DNA of 64,000 nt, from contig JAEUOR010000030.1 in the NCBI GenBank assembly GCA_016790635.1, positions 28,274 through 92,273 of the forward strand, given 5' to 3'. The notes beneath the pieces were generated by a model. That model had not been told where the DNA came from, made no database searches, and saw only the letters and a program-made list of their open reading frames with translations. How positions within the stretch are numbered: position 1 is the stretch's first letter; each line of letters starts with the position of its first letter. The translations under genes were made by a program, and so were the position numbers. Shown in pieces: positions 1 through 9,495 of the stretch. The DNA is from Burkholderiales bacterium. Lineage in GTDB: Bacteria > Pseudomonadota > Gammaproteobacteria > Burkholderiales > JAEUOS01.

Positions 1-1
1 C

Positions 2-3000
2 TGGGTCGTGCAGCGCAACCCCTATCTTCAGGACGACCTGCTGGACAACCCGCGCCGGCGTGCGGCACTGGTCGCGGCGATGAACCATCGCCTGGGCGAG
101 ATGGAAAAGCGCCGAGCCAGCTATGAGCGTGAGGGCCTGGCGGTGGCGCGCGCCGGAGGGCGGGTCGAGGCGCTGATTGCCGCGGCACGCAAGGCCGTTT
201 CCGACTTCGACGCCGAGTTCGACGGCATGGCGCGCCTGCGCCGCGAGTGCCGGCGGCGCCTGGCGCGCGTGACGGCGAAGGACAACATCGCCTTCGATGG
301 CATGGCGCGCGTCTCGCACGTGACCGACGCCACCGACTGGCGCGTCGAATACCCCTTCGTCGTTCTGACTCCGGAGACCGAGGCCGAGTGCGCAGCCCTG
401 GTGCGCGAGCTGATCGCGCTGGGCCTGACCGTGATTCCGCGCGGCGGCGGCACCGGCTACACCGGCGGCGCGGTGCCGCTCACCCGCCTGTCGGCGGTAG
501 TCAACACGGAGAAGCTGGACACGCTCGGTCGGGTCGAGACGCGGCGCCTGCCTGGCGTCGAGCGGGACTACGCCGTCATCGAGTGTGGTGCTGGCGTCGT
601 CACCAAGCGGGTCATGGAAGCCGCCGAGGCGGCGGGCCTGGTCTTCGCGGTCGACCCGACCTCCGCCGAGGCCTCGTGCATCGGCGGCAATGTCGCCATG
701 AACGCCGGCGGCAAGAAGGCCGTGCTGTGGGGCACGGCACTGGACAACCTGGTCTCGTGGCGCCTGATCGATCCGACCGGGCACCTGATGGAAGTGCGCC
801 GTCTGGGGCACAACCTGGGCAAGATCCACGACGCCGACCTCGCGCGCTTCACGATCCGGCGCTTTCGCAAGGACGGCGTGACGCCTTTCGGCGAGCCCGA
901 ATTGCTGGAGATTCCCGGTGCGGCCTTTCGCAAGGCGGGGCTCGGCAAGGACGTGACCGACAAGTTCCTGTGCGGCTTGCCGGGGGTGCAGAAGGAGGGT
1001 TGCGACGGTCTCATCACCAGCGCCACGTTCATCCTGCATCGCATGCCGCGCTTCACGCGCACGGTCTGCCTGGAATTCTTCGGCCTGGTCGGCGATTCGG
1101 TGCCGGCGATTGTCGAGATCAAGGACTACCTGGACGGCGTGACCCGGCGCGAACGCGCAGCGCAGGGAGCGGGCGAGGGCGGGCCGCACCCGGTCGTGCT
1201 GGCCGGGCTCGAGCACCTGGACGAGCGCTACCTGAAGGCGGTGGGTTACGCGACCAAGTCGCGGCGCGGACGGCTGCCGAAGATGGTCCTGATCGGCGAC
1301 GTCACGGGGGATGTCGAGGATGCGGTCGCGCGCGCGGTGAGCGAGGTCGTGCGCATCGCCAACGCGCGCGGCGCCGAGGGCTTCGTCGCGGTCTCGGCCG
1401 AGACGCGGCGCAAGTTCTGGCTGGACCGGGCGCGCACCGCGGCCATCGCGCGCCATACCAACGCCTTCAAGATCAACGAGGACGTGGTGATCCCGCTGCC
1501 GCGCCTGGGCGACTATTCGGACGGCATCGAGCGCATCAACATCGAGCTGTCGATCGGCAACAAGATCGCCCTCATCGACGCGCTCGGCACGCTCTTCGCG
1601 CGCCCGGCGCTGCCGGTCAACCCCGACGACGATTCGCTGTCGCGCGACGAGCTCCTCAACGAGGGTGTCGCCGAGGCGCGCGAACTGCTCTCCCGCGTGC
1701 GTGCGCGCTGGTGCGCCATCCTTGCCAGCCTCGACCAGACGGTGGCCGCGCGCGGCCTCGCCCTGTGCGCCCTCGGCGTGGATGCGGACGCGCTCACCAT
1801 GCCGCAGCAGGCGACCATCTTTCGCATGGTGCAGGACCGCACCATCCGCGTGTCGTGGAAGTCCGAGCTGCGCGCGCCCTTGGCCGAGATCTTCGGCGGG
1901 GCGGCGACGCTCCCCATCCTGCGCGAGTGCGACCGGGTGCACCGCGAGGTGCTCTCGGGGCGCGTCTGGGTCGCGCTGCACATGCACGCCGGCGACGGCA
2001 ATGTGCACACCAATCTGCCGGTCAATTCCGACAACTACGCGATGCTCAAGGAGGCCAACGCCGCGGTGGCGCGCATCATGGCGCTGGCACGCAGTCTGGG
2101 CGGGGTCATCTCCGGCGAGCACGGCATTGGCATCACCAAGCTCGAGTACCTGACCGAGGACGAGATCGCGCCCTTTCGCGCCTACAAGCAAAAGGTCGAC
2201 CCGGAGGGGAGGTTCAACCACGGCAAGCTTCTGCCGGGCGCCGACCTGGCGCGCGCCTATACACCGTCGTTCAGCCTGATCGGCACCGAGTCCCTGATCC
2301 TGGAGCAGTCCGACCTGGGTCAGGTGGCCGATTCGATCAAGGACTGCCTGCGCTGCGGCAAGTGCAAGCCGGTGTGCGCGACCCACGTGCCGCGCGCCAA
2401 CCTGCTCTACAGCCCGCGCAACAAGATCCTCGCCACTTCGCTTCTGATCGAGGCCTTCCTGTACGAGGAGCAGACGCGGCGCGGCATCTCGGTCAGGCAT
2501 TTCGACGAATTCGGCGACGTCGCCGACCACTGCACCGTGTGCCACAAGTGCGCCACGCCGTGCCCGGTGGACATCGACTTCGGCGACGTGTCGATGAACA
2601 TGCGCAATCTCCTGCGCAAGCTCGGCCGGCGCCGCTTCAATGCCGGGACCAGCGCGGCAATGGCCTTTCTCAACGCCACCGACCCGGCTGTCATCAAGAC
2701 CATCCGTGCCGGGATGGTGTCGTTCGGCTACAAGGCCCAGCGCTTTGCCCACCAGATCGCGCGCGGCACGCTCCTGGCGCGCGCGCAGACGCGCCGCCCC
2801 CCGGCCACGGTGGGTCGCGCGCCTCTCAAGGAACAGGTCATCCACTTCATCAACAAGCCCATGCCGGGCGGGCTGCCCAAGCGCACCGCGCGCGCGCTCC
2901 TGGGCATCGAGGATGACAAGGTGGTGCCGATCATCCGCAACCCGGCGCTGGCCGCAGAGGACCAGGAGGCGGTCTTCTACTTTCCGGGCTGCGGCTCGGA

Positions 3001-3751
3001 GCGCCTGTTCTCGCAGGTCGGGCTGGCGACCCAGGCCATGCTCTATCACGTCGGTGCGCAGACGGTGCTGCCGCCGGGCTACCTGTGCTGCGGCTATCCG
3101 CAGAACGCCGCCGGCAACGCCGACCGCGGCCACGAGATCACCACCAGCAACCGCGTCCTGTTCCACCGCGTCGCCAATACCCTCAATTACCTGGACATCA
3201 AGACCGTCATCGTCTCCTGCGGCACCTGCATGGACCAGTTGCAGAAGTACGAGTTCGACAGGATTTTCCCGGGCTGCCGGCTGCTCGACATCCACGAGTA
3301 CCTGCTGGAAAAGGGCGTGCGGCTGGAGGGCGTCAGCGGCACACGCTACATGTACCACGAGCCCTGCCACACGCCGATGAAGACCTACAAGTCCAGCCAG
3401 GTGGTGGGCACGCTCATGGGACAGGCGGTCCCGCTGAACGAGCGCTGCTGCGGCGAGTCCGGCACGCTCGCTGCGACCCGGCCCGACATCTCCACCCAGG
3501 TGCGCTTTCGCAAGGAAGAGGAGATGAAGAAAGGTGCCGATGCGATCCGCGCCGCGGGCCATGGCGGCGACATCAAGGTCCTGACGTCCTGCCCCTCATG
3601 CCTGCAGGGCCTGGCGCGTTATCGCAACGACGCCGGCAGCGACGCCGACTATATCGTCGTCGAGATCGCCCGCCACGTCCTGGGCCGCGACTGGATGCCC
3701 GAGTACATCGCGCGGGCCAACGCCGGCGGCATCGAGCGCGTGCTGTTGTGA
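2..3751 (+). CDS. FAD-linked oxidase / iron-sulfur (CCG) fusion protein, 5'-truncated by window edge
   Basis: This is a giant D-lactate/glycolate-dehydrogenase-like oxidoreductase of the DUF3683 type common in Burkholderiales. Domains in the visible 1,249 residues: an FAD-binding type 4 domain with [11 protein letters not shown] near residue 145; the FAD-oxidase C-terminal domain ([12 protein letters not shown] near 660, SGEHGIG near 705); two 4Fe-4S motifs, [11 protein letters not shown] near 782 and [12 protein letters not shown] near 843; and a heterodisulfide-reductase-like part with paired cysteine motifs (PGCG near 995, CCGYP near 1029, CHTP near 1121, CCGES near 1149, SCPSC near 1195). 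The frame stays open to base 2 and reads [12 protein letters not shown], so the GTG at 8 is internal and the N-terminus lies outside the window. It probably oxidises a 2-hydroxy acid and passes electrons through its clusters to the membrane. The substrate cannot be read from sequence. Confidence 0.9.
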   Translation, partial: WVVQRNPYLQDDLLDNPRRRAALVAAMNHRLGEMEKRRASYEREGLAVARAGGRVEALIAAARKAVSDFDAEFDGMARLRRECRRRLARVTAKDNIAFDGMARVSHVTDATDWRVEYPFVVLTPETEAECAALVRELIALGLTVIPRGGGTGYTGGAVPLTRLSAVVNTEKLDTLGRVETRRLPGVERDYAVIECGAGVVTKRVMEAAEAAGLVFAVDPTSAEASCIGGNVAMNAGGKKAVLWGTALDNLVSWRLIDPTGHLMEVRRLGHNLGKIHDADLARFTIRRFRKDGVTPFGEPELLEIPGAAFRKAGLGKDVTDKFLCGLPGVQKEGCDGLITSATFILHRMPRFTRTVCLEFFGLVGDSVPAIVEIKDYLDGVTRRERAAQGAGEGGPHPVVLAGLEHLDERYLKAVGYATKSRRGRLPKMVLIGDVTGDVEDAVARAVSEVVRIANARGAEGFVAVSAETRRKFWLDRARTAAIARHTNAFKINEDVVIPLPRLGDYSDGIERINIELSIGNKIALIDALGTLFARPALPVNPDDDSLSRDELLNEGVAEARELLSRVRARWCAILASLDQTVAARGLALCALGVDADALTMPQQATIFRMVQDRTIRVSWKSELRAPLAEIFGGAATLPILRECDRVHREVLSGRVWVALHMHAGDGNVHTNLPVNSDNYAMLKEANAAVARIMALARSLGGVISGEHGIGITKLEYLTEDEIAPFRAYKQKVDPEGRFNHGKLLPGADLARAYTPSFSLIGTESLILEQSDLGQVADSIKDCLRCGKCKPVCATHVPRANLLYSPRNKILATSLLIEAFLYEEQTRRGISVRHFDEFGDVADHCTVCHKCATPCPVDIDFGDVSMNMRNLLRKLGRRRFNAGTSAAMAFLNATDPAVIKTIRAGMVSFGYKAQRFAHQIARGTLLARAQTRRPPATVGRAPLKEQVIHFINKPMPGGLPKRTARALLGIEDDKVVPIIRNPALAAEDQEAVFYFPGCGSERLFSQVGLATQAMLYHVGAQTVLPPGYLCCGYPQNAAGNADRGHEITTSNRVLFHRVANTLNYLDIKTVIVSCGTCMDQLQKYEFDRIFPGCRLLDIHEYLLEKGVRLEGVSGTRYMYHEPCHTPMKTYKSSQVVGTLMGQAVPLNERCCGESGTLAATRPDISTQVRFRKEEEMKKGADAIRAAGHGGDIKVLTSCPSCLQGLARYRNDAGSDADYIVVEIARHVLGRDWMPEYIARANAGGIERVLL

Positions 3752-3793
3752 GCTGATTTTCGGCTCGGGCCGGTTTGCGGCCCTGTTCTGGCC

Positions 3794-3821
3794 TTGCCGG
3801 ACTGAAGCTTTCGGGTACGAT
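3794..3821 (+). promoter_or_regulatory. Candidate sigma-70 promoter before the first PilZ-like gene
   Basis: TTGCCG (3794-3799) and TACGAT (3816-3821) are 16 bases apart. The -10 ends only 9 bases before the ATG at 3831, so a transcript from it would have a very short or no leader. Confidence 0.35.
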
Positions 3822-3830
3822 GCGGGTCCC

Positions 3831-5453
3831 ATGCCCGTGCAATTCGACCTGCCGACCCCGCGCGAGGACAGCGCGCCCGTGTTCGCCAACGCGCGCGCCT
3901 GTGCCGACTGGCTGGAGAGTCTGCCGCTGACCAGCAGCAGCACCGCGCAGGCGCAGTTGCGGGCGCAGATGGCACTGCTCTCGACCAGCCCGCTCAAGCC
4001 TGCCGTTCTGGCGGAGATTCTCGAGCAGTTGCGCGAAGCGGTGCTGTTCGTGCAAGGCGAGATGACGAAGAAGTTCGCTTATCACCCCTTGCCCTTGAGC
4101 GACCTCGAGACCCAGGCGTGGAACGGCACGCTCGAGCTGTGGCGCGGCTACGGATTGTGCTGGCGTATCTGTGTGCAGGCGGTCGTCGGCGGTGAACTGC
4201 AGGGCCAGGCGGCGCAGATCTGCCAGCGCGCGCTGGACGCACATGCGCGGCTGATGCTCGACTATGTCAACGCGTGCGCCGAACTGCCGGCAGCCGAGTG
4301 GCAGATGCTGCACAAGCTGTACCGCGCTGCCGAGCATGCGGGCGTCGCCGCCGACCGCGTGCGCGACAAGTCGCTCACAGAGGCCAGCGCGACCAATTGC
4401 ATGGCCACCTACGCGCGACCGATCCTGGTGGCGCTCGGGTCCCCCAATGAGTGGGGCGCGCGCCAGACGCAGATGATCCTGCGCTGGACCGAGCGTTGGG
4501 CCACCAAGATCGTCATCAGCCACAACCCGCCGGCCAAGCCGGTCAAGCCGCCGATCCTCGTCGACCTGGGCGCGGCGGAAGCGGGTTTTCGCACCGACAG
4601 CGCTGCGCGCCTGGATGTGGCCGGCGCCAACCTGCGCTATCTGGACATTTCCGGCGTCGCGCGCTCGGTCAAGAACCGCATCATCCTCCTGCGCAAGGGG
4701 GAGACGCCCGCCAGCCTGGGGCTCGGCGAGGATGCGGTCATGCCGGCCTGCGAACTCACGCTCATCAGCCTGTACCAGCATTGGGGCGACGGTCGAGTCG
4801 GCCGCGAGCAGGCGCGGCGCTCCGTGGGCGGGCGGGTGTTCGTCGCCGGCGGCGTCGCGTCGATCCACTATTACGTGTCCGGAAAGCCGTTCAAGCAGCC
4901 CGGGCACGCCAAGGAGCTCACGTCCAAGCAGCGTCAGGAGATCGCCACCTTCGGCCGGCTCGCCACGCGCGACGAGGATGAGCACAGCCACCTGCAGGGT
5001 TTCACGCTCGAGGAGTGGGAACTGGGGGACGAAAGCCTGGCCGGCCTGCGCCTGATCCGCGCCGTCGGCGCCGGCCGCATGCGGGTCGCTGTCGGTCAAC
5101 TGGTTGGGGCGCGCCCGCCCGACGCGCGCGCCTACATCCTGGGCACGATCCGCTGGGTGCAGTTGCGCGCCAACGGACAGCTCATGATCGGCGTCAAGTC
5201 GCTGCCGGGCGCGCCGCAGGCCGTCGCTGCCCGTGCCACCGGGGTCAACGCCGCGCAGGAGAAATACCAGCAGGCCCTGTTGCTGCCCTCGGTGCCGGCC
5301 TTGAAGGAGGTCGAGACGCTCCTCCTGGTTCCCGGCATGCACAAGCCAGGCCGCGTGCTCGAACTGCACGCCGAGATTGGCCGTCAGGTGCGCCTGGAGG
5401 CGATCGTCGAGCGCGGCGCCGACTTCGAGCGCTGCACCTTCACCCATATCTAG
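3831..5453 (+). CDS. PilZ-like protein of unknown function (paralogue 1)
   Basis: This is a 540-residue cytoplasmic protein with no signal peptide or membrane segment. The C-terminal part carries RLATR near residue 375 and DESLAG near 400, which resemble the RxxxR and D/NxSxxG c-di-GMP contacts of PilZ domains; the helical N-terminal 300 residues match nothing I can name. It is a paralogue of the 6633-8357 gene. Both start with a region containing LxxLPLT, then an ILExLRxxV helix, and end with a PilZ-like barrel. htpX lies between them. A c-di-GMP-responsive role is inferred from motifs alone, and the RxxxR to DxSxxG spacing differs between the two copies. Confidence 0.55.
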   Translation: MPVQFDLPTPREDSAPVFANARACADWLESLPLTSSSTAQAQLRAQMALLSTSPLKPAVLAEILEQLREAVLFVQGEMTKKFAYHPLPLSDLETQAWNGTLELWRGYGLCWRICVQAVVGGELQGQAAQICQRALDAHARLMLDYVNACAELPAAEWQMLHKLYRAAEHAGVAADRVRDKSLTEASATNCMATYARPILVALGSPNEWGARQTQMILRWTERWATKIVISHNPPAKPVKPPILVDLGAAEAGFRTDSAARLDVAGANLRYLDISGVARSVKNRIILLRKGETPASLGLGEDAVMPACELTLISLYQHWGDGRVGREQARRSVGGRVFVAGGVASIHYYVSGKPFKQPGHAKELTSKQRQEIATFGRLATRDEDEHSHLQGFTLEEWELGDESLAGLRLIRAVGAGRMRVAVGQLVGARPPDARAYILGTIRWVQLRANGQLMIGVKSLPGAPQAVAARATGVNAAQEKYQQALLLPSVPALKEVETLLLVPGMHKPGRVLELHAEIGRQVRLEAIVERGADFERCTFTHI

Positions 5454-5502
5454 GTCGGGTCATTCCCGGTTTGCCCCGCTTGCGAACGCATGGCCGTGGC
5501 CA

Positions 5503-5530
5503 CTTGAACTTGCGCCGGCCGCCGGCATCT
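5503..5530 (+). promoter_or_regulatory. Candidate sigma-32 (heat-shock) promoter of htpX
   Basis: CTTGAA (5503-5508) is followed after 14 bases by CGGCATCT (5523-5530), compared with the sigma-32 pattern CTTGAA-N13-15-CCCCATNT. The -35 is exact and the -10 keeps CATCT. It lies 60 bases upstream of htpX, a known heat-shock gene in enterobacteria. Confidence 0.45.
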
Positions 5531-5589
5531 AATCGGGCGTCTGGACAAGGTTATTGTCGAATTCCTTCCCTTTTCCCGGAGTCGATTCC

Positions 5590-6456
5590 ATGAAGCGTGT
5601 GTTCCTCTTCATCCTCACCAACCTGGCGGTGATGCTGGTCCTGAGCATCACCGCGCGCATTCTCGGGCTGGACCGCCTGGTGGGCGGCGGCATGGGCGGG
5701 CTTCTGGTTTTTTGTGCCTTCATGGGCTTCGGCGGAGCGTTCATCTCGCTTGCCATGTCCAAGTGGACCGCCAAGCGCATGACCGGCGCGCAGGTGCTCG
5801 ACAACCCGACGGATGCGACCGGCGCCTGGCTGGTCGAAACCGTGCGGCGCCAGGCCGCGCAGGCCGGCATCGGGATGCCCGAGGTGGCGGTCTACGACTC
5901 GCCGGACATCAACGCCTTCGCGACGGGGATGAGTCGCAACAATTCGCTGGTCGCGGTCTCCACGGGCTTGCTCACCCGCCTGTCGCGCGACGAAGTGGAG
6001 GCTGTGCTGGCCCACGAGGTGAGTCACGTCGCCAACGGCGACATGGTCACCCTGACCTTGATCCAGGGTGTGGTCAACACGTTCGTGTTCTTCTTGGCGC
6101 GCGTCGTGGGGCAGGTCATCGACCGCGTCGTGTTCAAGAGCGAGAACGGCCAGGGCATCGGCTACTACGTCTCGGTGTTCGTGGCCGAGATGGTGCTGGG
6201 CGTCCTGGCCAGCGTCATCGTGATGTGGTTCTCGCGCCAGCGCGAGTTCCGCGCCGACTCCGGCGGGGCGGCGCTGTCGTCGCGGCCGAAGATGATCTCC
6301 GCGCTCGATGCGCTGCGGCGGGCTCACGAGCCCGCGCCGCTGCCAAGCCAGATGGCCGCCATGGGCATCTCGGGCGGGGCCGGCAAGCTCGGCCGGCTGT
6401 TCATGACACACCCGCCGCTGGAAGAGCGCATCGAGGCGCTGCGCGCCGGGCACTGA
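5590..6456 (+). CDS. htpX: Membrane-bound zinc metalloprotease HtpX
   Basis: HtpX is an inner-membrane M48 metallopeptidase that degrades misfolded membrane proteins under heat or envelope stress. The 288-residue product has the family N-terminus [15 protein letters not shown], two N-terminal membrane segments (about residues 5-22 and 38-58), the zinc motif HEVSH near residue 140 with a downstream Glu ligand, and two more hydrophobic segments near 155-200. Start: the ATG at 5590, preceded by GGAG at 5577; an in-frame TTG at 5554 would add 12 residues not typical of the family. A candidate sigma-32 promoter lies upstream and a strong hairpin downstream. Confidence 0.95.
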   Translation: MKRVFLFILTNLAVMLVLSITARILGLDRLVGGGMGGLLVFCAFMGFGGAFISLAMSKWTAKRMTGAQVLDNPTDATGAWLVETVRRQAAQAGIGMPEVAVYDSPDINAFATGMSRNNSLVAVSTGLLTRLSRDEVEAVLAHEVSHVANGDMVTLTLIQGVVNTFVFFLARVVGQVIDRVVFKSENGQGIGYYVSVFVAEMVLGVLASVIVMWFSRQREFRADSGGAALSSRPKMISALDALRRAHEPAPLPSQMAAMGISGGAGKLGRLFMTHPPLEERIEALRAGH

Positions 6457-6460
6457 TCCC

Positions 6461-6486
6461 TGGCGCCGCCGGGCCACGCGGCGCCA
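6461..6486 (+). terminator. Hairpin after htpX
   Basis: The perfect 9-base arms TGGCGCCGC (6461-6469) and GCGGCGCCA (6478-6486) enclose an 8-base loop 4 bases after the htpX stop. No T tract follows, so it may stop transcription weakly or protect the 3' end. Confidence 0.5.
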
Positions 6487-6539
6487 GACCGCGCGAACCC
6501 GGGTTGCATGGCCCGGGGTGCGCGGGCGTGATTATGCTC

Positions 6540-6568
6540 TTGTCATGATCGCGAAAAGCCGGTACTAT
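6540..6568 (+). promoter_or_regulatory. Sigma-70 promoter of the second PilZ-like gene
   Basis: TTGTCA (6540-6545) and TACTAT (6563-6568) are separated by exactly 17 bases, about 64 bases before the ATG at 6633. TTGTCAT recurs at about 6574-6580 just downstream, a possible regulator half-site. Confidence 0.6.
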
Positions 6569-6632
6569 GCCGTTGTCATAATTCGGGGAGCGATCTGGCG
6601 CCAGTGCCGCTCGGGACCCGGGGAGGCGCGGC

Positions 6633-8357
6633 ATGCTGCACAGCGAATTTCTTCTCAACCAGCGCCCGGGCGTGGCCGATGCGCGCGGCGCCAAGGCCTG
6701 GCTGCGCGACCTGCCGCTGACCGACTCGCGCGCTGCCCACCATGCCATCAGCTCGCTGCTGAGCGAATTCGAACACGCGCCCTTGACCGCGCTGGCGCGC
6801 CTGGAGATCCTCGAGACCCTGCGCGGCCCGGTCGCGCAGATCGATGCCGACTATGCGACGCGCTACGCGGCCAAGGCCCTGCCGCTGGGGCTGGCCGAGC
6901 GCAATGCGCTGGTGCATGCGCAAGCGCTGTGGCGCGCCCTGGCGCGCACCTACCTGGATTGCTTCGAGGCGGGTCTTGGCGGGGCGGCCGGGGTCGCACC
7001 GCATCGGGCGCTGTGCCTGGCACGCGCCGGTGAGTATCTTTGCGCCGGGCTCGTCGGTCGCCTGCGCGCCGGGCAGGAGGAGGATGCCGATCTCTTCGAC
7101 GACCTGCAACGCCTGACCGACCTGGCCGCGGAGCACGGTTGTCTCGACGCCCCGGTGCGTGACAGCCTGCACGCGCAGGGCGCCACCAGCGTGGCGGCGA
7201 TCTTCAGGCGTGCGCTGCTGTTGCACATGGCGGGCTCGCTCATCGGCACGCGCGAGGGTGGGTCGGTAGCCGCGCTGGCCGCGGCGTGGGAAGGCAAGGT
7301 TGCCGTGACCACGATGAGCCTTGGCGCCGGGCGCGTCGGGCTGCCGGCTGCCACGCCTGCCATGGCCTCCGAGGGCGCCGCGGCCGCCGCGGTCGCACCT
7401 GCCGGGGATGGCGCGCGCGTGTTGCGTGTGGTGCGTGCCGGGAGTCGTGCCCACGTCCTGGACCTGACCCGCATCGTCAAGAGCCTGCGCCGGCGTCTGC
7501 GCAAGTTGCGTCACGGCGCCACTGTGGCGGAACTCCGGCTGCCCGCAGGTTTCTCTGCAGCCCAGACCGGCCACGTGCTGGGGCAGCTGTCGCGGCTGTG
7601 GGGTGAAGATGGCAACGCGCGTGCGCAGCCGCGTCGTGCGGGGCTGGCGGCGGTGCCGTACGAAGGTGCGCGCGGGCTGGTGTTGGCGCATGCGGTCGGC
7701 GACTACGGCGCCATGTACGCGCTCATCGGCGGCGAGGCCTTCACCGTCAACGAGAATGAGGACCCCACGAGCCGGCGCCGTTTCGACGAGCTGTTCGTGT
7801 TCCAGCACGCCAGCCTGGCGCGCAACGAAACGCGCCGCCGCGAGGCCGCACGCGCCTTCGAGGATTGGCATGTGGTTGACGAGAGCGATGGCGGATTCCG
7901 CATTCGGCGCGAACGCGCCGGGGCGCGCTTTCACTTGGGCCAGGTCATCGCGATGCGCCTGCGCGTGGCTGGCGACGACGGCCCGGCCGTGCTGGCGGAG
8001 ATCCGCTGGCTCGCCGAACCCGAGCCCGTCGCCGCCAGCGGGGCTGCACAGCCCGGGCGCCGACACGAGCCCGGCGCGCTCATCGCCGGGGTGGAACTCT
8101 TGCCCGGCAAGCCGCATGCCGTTGCCTTCAAGGCTGCGGGCCTGCACGCGTACGGTGGCGCACAGTACGTGCCCGGCTTTCGTCTGGGGTCGCTGCACGG
8201 CGCGCCCGCGCTGTCCTTGCTGTTGCCGCCTGGCTGGTTCCGCGCCGGCCGCATGGCCGAGATGCGCGACGCCGGCCTCAAGTATTCAGTGCGCTTGGAC
8301 AGCCTGGTGCGACGCGGTGTCGATTTCGAACTGGTCGCGGCAAGCCTCTCACCCTGA
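6633..8357 (+). CDS. PilZ-like protein of unknown function (paralogue 2)
   Basis: This is a 574-residue soluble protein, the diverged paralogue of 3831-5453. Shared landmarks are the N-terminal AKAWLRDLPLT region, the ARLEILETLRGPV helix and a C-terminal domain with RREAAR near residue 402 and DESDGG near 416 (RxxxR and DxSxxG, as in PilZ). Unlike its partner it has an Ala-rich central insert near residues 240-265. It has its own promoter after the htpX hairpin, so it is probably regulated separately. The function is unknown; c-di-GMP binding is only suggested by the motifs. Confidence 0.5.
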   Translation: MLHSEFLLNQRPGVADARGAKAWLRDLPLTDSRAAHHAISSLLSEFEHAPLTALARLEILETLRGPVAQIDADYATRYAAKALPLGLAERNALVHAQALWRALARTYLDCFEAGLGGAAGVAPHRALCLARAGEYLCAGLVGRLRAGQEEDADLFDDLQRLTDLAAEHGCLDAPVRDSLHAQGATSVAAIFRRALLLHMAGSLIGTREGGSVAALAAAWEGKVAVTTMSLGAGRVGLPAATPAMASEGAAAAAVAPAGDGARVLRVVRAGSRAHVLDLTRIVKSLRRRLRKLRHGATVAELRLPAGFSAAQTGHVLGQLSRLWGEDGNARAQPRRAGLAAVPYEGARGLVLAHAVGDYGAMYALIGGEAFTVNENEDPTSRRRFDELFVFQHASLARNETRRREAARAFEDWHVVDESDGGFRIRRERAGARFHLGQVIAMRLRVAGDDGPAVLAEIRWLAEPEPVAASGAAQPGRRHEPGALIAGVELLPGKPHAVAFKAAGLHAYGGAQYVPGFRLGSLHGAPALSLLLPPGWFRAGRMAEMRDAGLKYSVRLDSLVRRGVDFELVAASLSP

Positions 8358-8358
8358 A

Positions 8359-8367
8359 TGCTATAGT
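8359..8367 (+). promoter_or_regulatory. Candidate extended -10 promoter before the DUF971 gene
   Basis: TGCTATAGT is an extended -10 (TGN followed by TATAGT at 8362-8367) located 10 bases before the ATG at 8378. No good -35 is visible. A transcript from it would be nearly leaderless. Confidence 0.3.
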
Positions 8368-8377
8368 CCGGCCCGCC

Positions 8378-8752
8378 ATGGCCGGACTGACCAAGGATTC
8401 CCCGCTTCCGACCGACATCGTCCTGCACCAGCAGAGCCGGCGTCTGGAGTTGAAATTTTCCGACGGGGCGGCATTCGACCTGCCCTTCGAGTTCCTGCGC
8501 GTGTACTCGCCCTCGGCCGAGGTGCGCGGCCACGGCCCCGGGCAGGAAGTCTTGCAGACCGGCAAGCGACAAGTCGATGTGACCGCGCTGGAACCGGTCG
8601 GCAACTACGCGCTACAGCCGACGTTTTCCGACGGCCACGCGACCGGCATCTATTCCTGGGACTACCTCTACGACCTGGGCCGGCGCCAGGATGAATTGTG
8701 GGCCGAGTACCTCGAGCGCCTCGCCAAGGCGGGCGCGTCGCGCGACAAGTAG
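8378..8752 (+). CDS. DUF971 / GBBH-like N-terminal domain protein
   Basis: This 124-residue protein is made entirely of the DUF971 domain, also found at the N-terminus of gamma-butyrobetaine hydroxylases and in some Fe-S scaffold-associated proteins. Characteristic parts are LELKFSDG, the [20 protein letters not shown] stretch and the C-terminal [12 protein letters not shown]. In Betaproteobacteria it is usually encoded directly before ubiE, as here (11 bases apart), so cotranscription with ubiquinone synthesis is likely. Its biochemical role is not established. Confidence 0.85.
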   Translation: MAGLTKDSPLPTDIVLHQQSRRLELKFSDGAAFDLPFEFLRVYSPSAEVRGHGPGQEVLQTGKRQVDVTALEPVGNYALQPTFSDGHATGIYSWDYLYDLGRRQDELWAEYLERLAKAGASRDK

Positions 8753-8763
8753 GGCAGGCTGCA

Positions 8764-9495
8764 ATGGCCGACGCCGATTTCGGATTCGAGCGGGTCGCGG
8801 AGGCCGACAAGGCGCGCCGCGTGCGCGGTGTGTTCGATTCGGTCGCCGGCAAGTACGACCTGATGAACGACCTCATGTCCGGCGGCCTGCATCGGCTGTG
8901 GAAGACGTTCGCCATCGCGCAATCCGGCGTGCGTCCGGGCCAGCAGGTGCTCGACATCGCGGGTGGCACCGGCGACCTGGCGCGCGCCTTCGCCAAGGAA
9001 GTCGGCGCGACCGGCCGCGTGATTCTCACCGACATCAACGGCGCCATGCTGGGCGTCGGTCGCGATCGCATGTTCGACGCGGGCCAGGACATTCCCGCAG
9101 CGCAATGCGACGCGGAAAAACTGCCTTTCGCGGACGCCAGCTTCGACCTGGTCTCGGTCGCCTTTGGCCTGCGCAACATGACCCACAAGGATGTGGCCCT
9201 GGCCGAAATGCGCCGCGTCATCCGCCCCGGCGGCAGGCTCCTGGTGCTGGAGTTCTCGCACGTCGCCAAGCCGCTCGCTGGAATCTACGACGCCTACTCC
9301 TTCGGCGTGCTGCCCTGGCTGGGGCAAAAGGTCGCCGGCGACGGCGCGAGCTACCGCTACCTGGCCGAATCGATCCGCCGCCACCCGGACCAGGCCACGC
9401 TCGAAGCCATGATCCGCACGGCAGGCTTCGATCACGCTGATCACTTCAACCTGGCGGCCGGCGTCGTGGCCCTGCACCGCGGCTTCGTCTACTGA
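8764..9495 (+). CDS. ubiE: Ubiquinone/menaquinone C-methyltransferase UbiE
   Basis: UbiE is the SAM-dependent C-methyltransferase of ubiquinone (and menaquinone) synthesis. The 243-residue product has [19 protein letters not shown] near the N-terminus, the SAM site [11 protein letters not shown] near residue 63, a conserved FGLRNM near 138 and VLEFSH near 164, all typical of UbiE/COQ5. The ATG at 8764 is chosen over longer readings because the family begins just before the GFERV/FDSVA segment. It follows the DUF971 gene closely, and its stop overlaps the rlpA start by one base (TGATG). Confidence 0.95.
   Translation: MADADFGFERVAEADKARRVRGVFDSVAGKYDLMNDLMSGGLHRLWKTFAIAQSGVRPGQQVLDIAGGTGDLARAFAKEVGATGRVILTDINGAMLGVGRDRMFDAGQDIPAAQCDAEKLPFADASFDLVSVAFGLRNMTHKDVALAEMRRVIRPGGRLLVLEFSHVAKPLAGIYDAYSFGVLPWLGQKVAGDGASYRYLAESIRRHPDQATLEAMIRTAGFDHADHFNLAAGVVALHRGFVY

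Noticed and set aside
247..2916. Long 889-residue plus-strand frame inside the oxidase gene
   Set aside because: It is a shifted frame of a strongly conserved gene, rich in Arg/Gly/Ala, with no domain; an effect of high GC.
3573..5447. 624-residue minus-strand frame opposite the first PilZ-like gene
   Set aside because: Antisense shadow of a GC-rich gene; composition is biased and no motif is present.
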